Part shown: piece by piece, positions 1 to 6,098 of the stretch
Layout of the letters: each line of letters begins with the position of its first letter
How positions within the stretch are numbered: position 1 is the stretch's first letter
From: a bacterium
Lineage (GTDB): Bacteria; Patescibacteria; Microgenomatia; Levybacterales; UBA12049
DNA: 7,458 nt
Assembly (NCBI GenBank): GCA_021825955.1
Contig: JAKAEH010000035.1
Coordinates: 1-7,458, forward strand
Reading direction: 5' to 3'
Notes under the pieces: generated by a model
Seen by the model: the letters and a program-made list of their open reading frames with translations, nothing else
The model's database searches: none
Told to the model about the DNA's origin: nothing
Program-made: the position numbers and the translations under genes

Positions 1-3000
1 TCTATATGGTTACCATTTAAGTCGTTCCATTTATAGCCGCTTATTGAGCCTCTTTGAGTATTTGTAAATGAACAAGTTATATTTTCTCCAGGATGAAGAA
101 TTATTGCCGTATCATCTGTACCATTATAAGATACACTTCTGTTTTGATTACTTGTGCAATAAGCGTTTGTTAAATCCCACCCTGTGGTCGCATTTTCTCC
201 CAGAGTATAATCTCCAGGGAGCAAATCATCGAAAGTTTGACTTCCTCCGTCATATAAGGTTGCCGAACCCGTTGCCTTTCCTCCAAGAACAAATCCGAAG
301 GATTGCTCTGATTCCCTTGGGTCAGTTGTCTTTTCAAAAGTAATAGAGCCTCTCTTAACCGTATTTGTGAACGTGCATAAGGCATTTATTCCTGTACTCA
401 AAGTAAATGTTGCTTCTGTTCCGCTTCCGCTCGTAAGCTCGTTTTCCGATTGGTCAACACAGCTGTAAGAGGTGTCATAGTTAGAAAGGTTTTCGCTTCC
501 TCCTGCTTCCGTTACTGTATAGTCTCCTGTTCCCGAAGTAAATACCGACGAAGCTTGCAATTCCGTAACCCCATCCGCAGTATTATTTGTTGGACCTTTT
601 ATCGAGAAGTCCCATGTTGAAGCTCCGTTATCGTGCGGATCAACCACTTTTGCAATTTGGATTGTTCCAGTATCTCTTTGGTTGCAAAGAGTAAAATTGG
701 ATGTCCCATCCGGACCAACATTAACTGTTATAGGAAGGTCGTGGACTTCCGGAAGATTTGTGCAGGAATAAGGGTTTTCCTTTCCATCCAGAGCTCCTGT
801 TGGATACCAGCCAACAAAATGATAATTTGTAACATCATTTTCACCGACTGTGTGATCTCCAGCAGGAACGGTAGGGTCCGTGCTTCCCATTACTTTGCTT
901 CCTACTCCATCTAGTGTCCAAGTAAATTCACTGTCATCGCCTGAAACATATGTTTCATTTCCGTTTCTATCAACCATTTTGTGAACCGTTATTGAGCCCT
1001 GTCCTTGGTTTCCAAAATCTTCATCTGTTACATCTGTTCCGCTTTGCGCGTTAACCGTAAATGTGCCTCTGCCCGGAGCCGTTTGATGCCAACCGGTCTG
1101 TCCTTTTTCGGAAAGAGTATATGTACCCGGACCAAGATTAGAAAAAGTGTATGCTCCATTTACATCGGTTGTGGTTGAATCAGTTTTTGCTCCAGAAAGA
1201 TTTATTGTCCATCCGGAAAGACCTGCTTCCGCAGGCTTATCCCAAACTCCGTTTCCGTTTAAGTCGTTAAATTTATGGCCCGAAATTGAGATATTTTGAA
1301 AATTGACAAATGTATAAACATAATCGCTTCCGCCTGTAACTGCGCCAAAATTATACGAAGTAGGTGTTAAAGCCGTCCAAGTAGAGGAGGTTGCTTCGGA
1401 TACCCCATAGCTCCCAGGACCCAAATCAGTCCAGGTGTGACAGCCATTATCACCTGTTGTTTGTGTGTCTAGCACACCGCCATTGCCATCAAGAAGATTA
1501 ACCGTCCAACCAAGTTTATTTGATTGGTCGTCCGTTGTTGCAATATCCCCGTCCGCATCAACTTTTTTGCAAGCTGTAACAGAAACATTCTTGAAGTTAA
1601 CAAAATCATTTCCTGTGCTTTGGGTACCTGGATTTATTGTTATGTTCCCAGGATGAGTAATTTGAGTCCATCCAGCTTTCAAGATCTCCCTTACCTGATA
1701 AAAACCTGTTATTAAATTGTCGAATATGTAGAATCCATTTCCATCTGTAACAGTTGACGCACCAAGAACATCTGAGCAGCCTGTAAATCCAGTCAAGCAT
1801 GAAACCAGCTGCATTGTCCATCCGGCTAGCTTATTTCCCAAGCTATCGTATTTTGTTCCGGATATTGTTCCCCCGACCTGTTTGTTTGTGCAGGTTACCG
1901 TTACAGAGCCGTTCGAACCAAGATTAATTCCGCTAGCATCTGCTCCTGTAGGAAGCTTACAGTCAAGAGAAGTATATTTACTTGTGTCTACTCCCGTTTC
2001 CGTGACAGCAAACGGGCCTCCAGGATTAACTGTGTATGCAGCTTGAGGATCTTGCCCTTGCCATATTGTCAAATCATTTCCTCCGTTTAATTGTGCTGTA
2101 AAATGCGTAGAGTCGTTTGTAGGGTTACCGTTTGCATCTTCAACAACTTTAAGAACCGTAATTGTGGCAACTTTTTGTTTATTTGTGCAGGTTACCAGTA
2201 CCGAGCCATTGCTTCCTACGGTCACTTGTGCACCATCTGCCGGATTTTGATTTGAATCAGGAGTGCAGGAAACATATTCATAATTTGAATCGGTAAGTTC
2301 TGTAATCGAATAATTTCCAGGGTTCAAATTAAGATAAGCTGCGCTTGTTGCTTCGGAAAAGCTTTGGTCGTTTCCGCCGTTTAATTGCGCTGTAAATGCG
2401 TGATTATCGGAAGCATCCGCTCCGTCGGGGTTTAACACATTCTTTGTAACATTAATGTGTGCTTTTTTCTGTTGATTTGTGCAGGTTACGGAAATTGAAT
2501 CGCCCGGATTTACTGTGAAACTTACTCCGGCATCTGCTCCGGATACTAATTTACATCCAAGTTCGGAGTAATTTGTGTCAGGAGATTCAGTAACCGTATA
2601 CGATCCCGGATTAACGGTAAATTGCGCGTTAGTTCCGTAGGCAAAAGATGCTGATTGGGTTCCTACATTAGCTGTAAATGAATGCGTGTCTGTTGTAATG
2701 GGATTCCCATCGGGGTCTTTCATCACCTTACTAACTATAATTGTTGCCGGTTGCTGTCTGTTTACAACATACACATCGGTATTTTGACCCGCTACAACAG
2801 TAGGATTTGATGGGGTCATGCTATATAAAGAATAGCCTGTTGGAGGAGTATCTTCGGTAATGGTGTGTGCTCCCGAAGTTGCCGTGTAAACATAGCTTCC
2901 TCCATCTGTTAATAGCTGGGGGTTTGCTCCATCAAGCCTTACAGTAAACTGATGTGAAGTATCGGTAACTGCTTCCCCATTTAGCCCCTGGACATCTTTA

Positions 3001-3332
3001 TGAACAGTAATCGTTCCTGTATTTAGAGTATTTGTAAACGTGCAGACAAATACGTCGTTATTGCCAACCGTTAAAGAATTGTTTGTTCCAGGGGAATAAG
3101 CTTGCCCGTTTTTAGTGCATGATAAGGAGGCGTTATAGTTTGTAAGCCCACCCGTTTCTGAAACGAAATATGTTCCAGTGCTAACTATTTTAGTTCCCGT
3201 TGTTAGTGGGGTTCCTCCATCTACTCCAGTTTGCACGTTCGCAATTTCAGTGCCGTTAACAGAAGTACCAATATTTAATGTTGTTTGTCCAGGGGTTCCA
3301 GACCATACTTTTTTTAATTCAACAGTCCCGGT
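1..3332 (-). repeat. Array of about 12 tandem beta-sandwich domains
   Basis: Domain limits by residue: 434-537, 538-627, 628-721, 722-819, 820-918, 919-1014, 1015-1113, 1114-1210, 1211-1320, 1321-1426, 1427-1526 and 1527 onward. Domains 1-5 and 9-11 share the pattern TGTIxVxK ... GxYxVTE ... C ... V(T/F)CTxTN, as in SpaA/prealbumin-like domains. Domains 6, 8 and 12 begin ISGxKxxxLGN or ISGxKxNDLNGN and are SdrD-B-like. Domain 8 carries DLNGNGVWD (1123-1131), a plausible Ca2+ loop. Domain 7 is related but opens with VTACKKVDADGD. In domains 1-5 a Lys in strand one (K440, K545, K635, K730, K828), a Glu (E492, E593, E682, E778, E878) and a C-terminal Asn (N534, N624, N719, N817, N916) fit the residues that form intramolecular isopeptide bonds in this fold. 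The bonds themselves are inferred. Confidence 0.8.
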
Positions 3333-4631
3333 CTGATTTGCTGTGGATGCAACAATACAGTCGGATGGATCAGAATTGGGTTGTGACGACGGATAAGAAC
3401 AAACATCTAGCAGATTAGCTGTGCTGCCACCAACGTCAGACATGTTTACCGTACAACTTCCTACTGTATCATTTGGGTAATCTGAACCAGCAGGAAATGG
3501 ATCCGTAGCCTGCACAGAAGCAGAACATGCAGATGTTATTGTAGATATATTAACAGGATTATCACATCTGTCGGGTTTATCATTCCCGCATGAATAAAGT
3601 GTTTTGCTGGAAAGTGTCGCTGGATTTCCTGAAACCGTTACGCAAAGTGCATAGTTAACTAAACCATCTCCATTTGTGTCAAACAGGGCACAAGCATCTC
3701 CTGTGTTGCCCCCTGGCCATGACCCATCATCCCAATCCCAAGAGACCATTTCGGAAGTAGGAAGACCTGTATAGTCCGCGCACATTTTGGTCAAATCTTT
3801 TTGTCCCGGTTCGTCGTTTGCTCCCTGAGCATCATTAACACACGTTGAAATAGAATCTGTAAACGTAGTAGTTGCAATAACTGTTCCGGAGCCGTCTTTA
3901 ACTTGTACTGTATATAAAGGTCTGTAGGTTCCGTCTAATTGGTAAGCATAAGCAATATTTCCCTTATTGTCTGCTGTCACATTTGTTTGGAAGGAATAAT
4001 TGTTAACAGATGTTATTAATAGTGTATAGGTTGCGCCTTGAGTAAATCCTGTACCTGTTATTAATGCAGTGTCGGTTGGAGCATAATCGGGCTTATCGGT
4101 TGTTAAAACTGCACTTTGCTGTGATGCTGTTTGTCCTAAATCAATTTGAGGTGCTGAAACATTTTTAAGAATTGTCATATTAACATGTTCGTTGCCAAGT
4201 GAAGATTGATTACTATTGTTAGTAGGCGTTGGGGTAGGGGTTTGATTATTTAATAAATTCTGATTGTTTGTATTGGTGGCATCGTTGGTTGCCGGCGGAG
4301 AATTATTATCAACCGGAGTTGGAGTTGCTGTAAGTGTAGATGGGTCAACTGTTGGGGTAGGGGTTAATGTTGATTGGTCGGGTGTTGGAGTTGGTGTAAC
4401 AGTTACCGTATCGGTTGGTGTTGGCGTAATACTGGTAGAAGTTGGAGCAGTTGTTGGAGTTGGTGTAACAGTTGTTTGGTCCGGAGTTGGCGTTGGAGCT
4501 TGAGTTGTTTGATCTACGGTTTGCGCGTAAGAGGGTTGGGGCAATAAAACCGCGTAAGGAGTAAGCGACTGGGACAAAATCGCAACTATCGAAATAAAAT
4601 TAATCAACTTTCTTAAGAAAGTTTTCTTCAT
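1..4631 (-). CDS. Giant secreted/cell-surface multidomain protein, 3' end beyond window
   Basis: One stop-free frame of 1543 codons runs from the ATG at 4631 to the window edge, so the C terminus and any anchor are not seen. In-frame TAA directly precedes the ATG, so no longer start exists. Residues 1-36 form a signal peptide: MKKTFLRK, a hydrophobic core, and likely cleavage after SYA36. Residues 38-137 are Thr/Pro-rich (TPTP units), probably a wall or stalk spacer. Residues about 172-260 form an Ig-like module (TDKPDYAPTDTALITGTGF ... YRPLYTVQVKDGSG ... TTTFTDS). Residues about 262-430 form a Cys-rich module with an acidic loop, DTNGDGLVNY (318-327), resembling a Ca2+ loop. From residue 434 about twelve beta-sandwich domains of roughly 100 residues follow, SpaA/Cna-B-like or SdrD-B-like, the last cut off at IKWND-type residues 1527-1543. 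The likely role is an adhesin or surface stalk. Family-level recognition is good but the specific ligand is unknown. It lies 198 bp downstream of the transporter gene, with its own promoter. Confidence 0.9.
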   Translation of the reverse strand, partial: MKKTFLRKLINFISIVAILSQSLTPYAVLLPQPSYAQTVDQTTQAPTPTPDQTTVTPTPTTAPTSTSITPTPTDTVTVTPTPTPDQSTLTPTPTVDPSTLTATPTPVDNNSPPATNDATNTNNQNLLNNQTPTPTPTNNSNQSSLGNEHVNMTILKNVSAPQIDLGQTASQQSAVLTTDKPDYAPTDTALITGTGFTQGATYTLLITSVNNYSFQTNVTADNKGNIAYAYQLDGTYRPLYTVQVKDGSGTVIATTTFTDSISTCVNDAQGANDEPGQKDLTKMCADYTGLPTSEMVSWDWDDGSWPGGNTGDACALFDTNGDGLVNYALCVTVSGNPATLSSKTLYSCGNDKPDRCDNPVNISTITSACSASVQATDPFPAGSDYPNDTVGSCTVNMSDVGGSTANLLDVCSYPSSQPNSDPSDCIVASTANQTGTVELKKVWSGTPGQTTLNIGTSVNGTEIANVQTGVDGGTPLTTGTKIVSTGTYFVSETGGLTNYNASLSCTKNGQAYSPGTNNSLTVGNNDVFVCTFTNTLNTGTITVHKDVQGLNGEAVTDTSHQFTVRLDGANPQLLTDGGSYVYTATSGAHTITEDTPPTGYSLYSMTPSNPTVVAGQNTDVYVVNRQQPATIIVSKVMKDPDGNPITTDTHSFTANVGTQSASFAYGTNAQFTVNPGSYTVTESPDTNYSELGCKLVSGADAGVSFTVNPGDSISVTCTNQQKKAHINVTKNVLNPDGADASDNHAFTAQLNGGNDQSFSEATSAAYLNLNPGNYSITELTDSNYEYVSCTPDSNQNPADGAQVTVGSNGSVLVTCTNKQKVATITVLKVVEDANGNPTNDSTHFTAQLNGGNDLTIWQGQDPQAAYTVNPGGPFAVTETGVDTSKYTSLDCKLPTGADASGINLGSNGSVTVTCTNKQVGGTISGTKYDSLGNKLAGWTMQLVSCLTGFTGCSDVLGASTVTDGNGFYIFDNLITGFYQVREILKAGWTQITHPGNITINPGTQSTGNDFVNFKNVSVTACKKVDADGDIATTDDQSNKLGWTVNLLDGNGGVLDTQTTGDNGCHTWTDLGPGSYGVSEATSSTWTALTPTSYNFGAVTGGSDYVYTFVNFQNISISGHKFNDLNGNGVWDKPAEAGLSGWTINLSGAKTDSTTTDVNGAYTFSNLGPGTYTLSEKGQTGWHQTAPGRGTFTVNAQSGTDVTDEDFGNQGQGSITVHKMVDRNGNETYVSGDDSEFTWTLDGVGSKVMGSTDPTVPAGDHTVGENDVTNYHFVGWYPTGALDGKENPYSCTNLPEVHDLPITVNVGPDGTSNFTLCNQRDTGTIQIAKVVDPHDNGASTWDFSIKGPTNNTADGVTELQASSVFTSGTGDYTVTEAGGSENLSNYDTSYSCVDQSENELTSGSGTEATFTLSTGINALCTFTNTVKRGSITFEKTTDPRESEQSFGFVLGGKATGSATLYDGGSQTFDDLLPGDYTLGENATTGWDLTNAYCTSNQNRSVSYNGTDDTAIILHPGENITCSFTNTQRGSISGYKWNDLNGNHI
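1885..2489. repeat. Three near-identical 14-nt words at domain ends
   Basis: The + strand word tttgtgcaggttac occurs at 1885-1898, 2182-2195 and 2476-2489, spaced 297 and 294 nt. It encodes the VTCTN motif that closes domains 3, 4 and 5. Together with the shared FTAQLNGGND block of domains 4 and 5, this suggests comparatively recent duplication of domain units, or homogenisation between them, within the gene. Confidence 0.75.
4221..4520 (-). repeat. Thr/Pro low-complexity coding repeat (TPTP stalk)
   Basis: On the + strand this reads as repeated GTTGGnGTTGG-like words. In the coding frame it gives repeated (V/A/L)TPTPT units separated by DQ(T/S)T, residues about 38-137, ending in a PTPTPTNNS stretch. 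Thr/Pro-rich stretches of this type commonly act as extended, often glycosylated spacers between membrane or wall and folded domains. The number of units is likely to vary between strains by slippage. Confidence 0.8.
4524..4631 (-). other. Sec signal peptide of the surface protein
   Basis: Codons 1-36 encode a basic N-region (MKKTFLRK), a hydrophobic stretch (LINFISIVAILS) and a polar C-region ending PSYA|QT, a good signal peptidase I site (A at -1, S at -3). It supports export of the whole protein and so disulfide formation between its cysteines. No lipobox Cys is present, so it is not a lipoprotein. Confidence 0.85.
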
Positions 4632-4663
4632 TTAATAGAATCTAAACTGCCATTTGGGCCCAT
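4628..4663 (-). CDS. Possible 11-codon upstream ORF overlapping the surface-protein start
   Basis: A short frame, MGPNGSLDSIK, starts at 4663 and stops with a TGA at 4628-4630, forming an ATGA overlap with the surface-protein start codon. No Shine-Dalgarno sequence precedes either start. Such an arrangement could allow termination-reinitiation coupling, but a frame this short arises easily by chance. It is listed only because the ATGA overlap coincides with the absence of a ribosome binding site for the big gene. Confidence 0.2.
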   Translation of the reverse strand: MGPNGSLDSIK

Positions 4664-4676
4664 GTTAATTTAGATT
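4639..4676 (-). promoter_or_regulatory. Leader hairpin before the surface-protein start
   Basis: AATCTAAA (4676-4669) and TTTAGATT (4646-4639) are perfect 8-bp complements separated by 22 nt that contain the palindrome TGGGCCCA. The predicted transcript start (about 4676) coincides with the first base of the stem. The stem ends 7 nt before the ATG, in the space where a ribosome binding site would be. It may stabilise the 5' end or control initiation. The pairing is visible; the function is inferred. Confidence 0.45.
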
Positions 4677-4682
4677 GGTGCG

Positions 4683-4711
4683 ATAGTACCACTCAAGTTT
4701 TTAAAATGCAA
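4683..4711 (-). promoter_or_regulatory. Predicted promoter of the surface-protein gene
   Basis: On the minus strand there is TTGCAT (4711-4706) as -35, a 17-nt spacer, and TACTAT (4688-4683) as -10, preceded by TGG so that it forms an extended -10 (TGnTACTAT). A start near 4676 gives a leader of about 45 nt. A second TACTAT lies at 4723-4718 but has no matching -35, so I prefer the first. Confidence 0.5.
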
Positions 4712-4726
4712 TAACTTATAGTAAGA

Positions 4727-4740
4727 TTAATATATATTAA
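4727..4740. repeat. 14-bp AT-only palindrome in the intergenic region
   Basis: TTAATATATATTAA is a perfect inverted repeat between the CRP-like palindrome and the predicted promoter. AT-only palindromes are common by chance in sequence this AT-rich. It could be part of an UP-like or regulator-binding region, but nothing more can be claimed. Confidence 0.25.
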
Positions 4741-4766
4741 GATTTGTATTTTTTGCGATATATAAT

Positions 4767-4788
4767 ATATGTGATTTAAATCACATAT
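4767..4788. promoter_or_regulatory. Perfect 22-bp palindrome resembling a CRP/FNR-family operator
   Basis: The arms read ATATGTGATTT and AAATCACATAT, so the core is TGTGA-N6-TCACA, identical in its conserved bases to the classical CRP half-sites. Its centre (4777/4778) lies about 101 bp upstream of the predicted surface-gene start, or about 66 bp upstream of the alternative TACTAT. It also lies downstream of the transporter stop. With no GC-rich stem or following U-run, it does not look like a terminator. No regulator gene is in the window, so binding by a CRP/FNR-type protein is inference. Confidence 0.5.
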
Positions 4789-4829
4789 TAAGCTTGAAAA
4801 TTAATATAGTTAAATAAAAGAAGGTTTTT

Positions 4830-6098
4830 TTAGAGAAAGTTTAGGAGATTTGGGAAGAAGAGTGAAACCATATAAAGTGTTGATGCAACCGAAATTCCCA
4901 CCAAGGTTATTATTACAAGGATGTTTACAATTCTATTGTTTACATATTCACCCAGAATTTTTTTATCATTAGAAAGAATATAAAGAAAGATAAATATTGG
5001 AATAAGCAAAACCGCATTAATTGCTTGGGACACTACTAAAATAGTAATAAGCGGAAGGAAAGGTAGCATTACCACTAATCCGCCTAAAATTAAAAGTGTT
5101 AAAAATAATCCATAAAATTGAGGAGCCTCTCTAAATTTATAATTAAGTCCCGATTCGATTCCAAAAGCAGAGGTTATGACATAAGAGGTTGTTACTGGAA
5201 CAATCGCTGCGCCGAAAATTGATGCATTTAAAAATCCAAATGCAAAAAGAACTGTTGCAAATTCTCCTGCAAATGGTTTTAAAGCAATTGCTGCCTGGCT
5301 TGCATCGGTTATATTTATTCCCTTGGCAAAAAGTGTCGCCGCACAGGCTACTATTATAAAGAAGGAAATAAAGTTAGTGAAAAAGCTTCCTAAAAATACG
5401 TCTCCTCTTTCGATTTTTAAGTCTTCTTTGGTAAGCTTTTTATCCACGACATAATCTTGTATGAAAAATTGTCCCCAGGGAGTAATTGTCGTTCCGATAA
5501 CTGCCATAAGCGTTAAAATGTACACTCCGTTAAATTTAAAATTGTTTGGCATTACAAGGCTTTTTACGGCGTGACCAAAATCAGGATGTGCAAGTACTGC
5601 AGAAACGATATAACTTAAGTAAAAAAGCGACATGATTAAAAAGAGTCTTTCAAGTTTCTTGAAGTTTCCTTTTGTGACAAGGAGAAAAACGGTAATTATA
5701 GCAATCGGTATTGAGATAAATTTAGAAACATTAAATATAGAAAGCGCAGCCGCAACGCCCGCAAATTCTGCAGCAATGGTTCCGATATTAGAAAGAAAAA
5801 GGCAAGCCATTACAAAAGCTGTCCATTTTACTCCGAATTTTTCTCTTATTAATGCTCCTAATCCCTTGCCTGTTACAAGTCCCATTCTTGCTCCGATTTC
5901 CTGAGTTAGGGCCAGAGCAAAAGTGGTAAGAAGCAAAACCCACAAAAGAGAAAAGCCGAAGTTTGCACCGGCTACGGAATAAGTAGTAATTCCTCCTGCA
6001 TCGTTATCGGCGTTTCCGGCAATAATTCCGGGTCCGAGTATCGCAAAAATTGGAATAAGAAATAAAAACCTTTTTTTAATTCCCGTAATAAATTTCAT
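4830..6098 (-). CDS. NRAMP-family divalent metal transporter, NRMT-like (probable Mg2+/Mn2+ uptake)
   Basis: The protein has 422 residues, normal for an NRAMP core, with about 11 hydrophobic helices (roughly 13-29, 43-65, 93-118, 127-142, 150-170, 192-215, 234-258, 277-310, 328-345, 347-373, 388-412). Helix 1 begins LGPG (21-24), the family hallmark. The metal-site motif DPGN is here D33-A-G-G36, so the Asp is kept and the Asn is replaced. In helix 6 the usual A-x-x-M-P-H is T203-T-I-T-P-W208, so the metal-binding Met is Thr206. Loss of the soft Met ligand together with an altered DPGN motif points to the NRAMP-related magnesium transporter branch rather than Mn/Fe importers (MntH). The start is supported by AAAGGA 9 nt upstream. 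Its first 23 nt overlap the end of the MgtE-like gene, which implies translational coupling. The family is certain; the substrate is inferred. Confidence 0.9.
   Translation of the reverse strand: MKFITGIKKRFLFLIPIFAILGPGIIAGNADNDAGGITTYSVAGANFGFSLLWVLLLTTFALALTQEIGARMGLVTGKGLGALIREKFGVKWTAFVMACLFLSNIGTIAAEFAGVAAALSIFNVSKFISIPIAIITVFLLVTKGNFKKLERLFLIMSLFYLSYIVSAVLAHPDFGHAVKSLVMPNNFKFNGVYILTLMAVIGTTITPWGQFFIQDYVVDKKLTKEDLKIERGDVFLGSFFTNFISFFIIVACAATLFAKGINITDASQAAIALKPFAGEFATVLFAFGFLNASIFGAAIVPVTTSYVITSAFGIESGLNYKFREAPQFYGLFLTLLILGGLVVMLPFLPLITILVVSQAINAVLLIPIFIFLYILSNDKKILGEYVNNRIVNILVIITLVGISVASTLYMVSLFFPNLLNFL

Larger units (their letters stand above)
4632..4829. other. AT-rich intergenic region between transporter and surface-protein genes
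   Basis: These 198 bp hold no credible gene apart from the possible uORF. They carry the CRP-like palindrome, an AT palindrome, the predicted promoter and the leader hairpin. I see no GC-rich hairpin plus U-run after the transporter stop, so an intrinsic terminator for the metal operon is not evident and some read-through into the surface gene is possible. Confidence 0.6.

Noticed and set aside
68..914. Plus-strand frames of about 90 codons and the minus-strand frame at 170-385
   Set aside because: They lie within the long, domain-coherent minus-strand frame and have no recognisable domain or ribosome binding site.
1465..1821. Overlapping plus-strand frames of 63 codons and a 71-codon minus-strand frame
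   Set aside because: Shadows of domains 6 and 7 of the surface protein; that reading frame is unbroken through here.
1878..2744. Regular repeats as a CRISPR array
   Set aside because: The spacing is near 295 nt, the repeats are coding and imperfect, and they fall at protein domain ends.
4264..4503. Plus-strand frame rich in Val/Gly (VGVGV repeats)
   Set aside because: It is the antisense reading of the TPTP repeat in the surface gene; the low complexity creates the open frame.
4767..4788. Palindrome as an intrinsic terminator for the transporter operon
   Set aside because: The stem is AT-rich with almost no loop and no U-run follows; the TGTGA/TCACA symmetry fits a protein-binding site better.
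5632..5904. Plus-strand 90-codon frame inside the transporter gene
   Set aside because: Antisense to a clear NRAMP coding sequence, with no family resemblance.
4830..6098. Calling the transporter mntH
   Set aside because: The DPGN motif and the TM6 Met, which define Mn/Fe NRAMPs, are both replaced.
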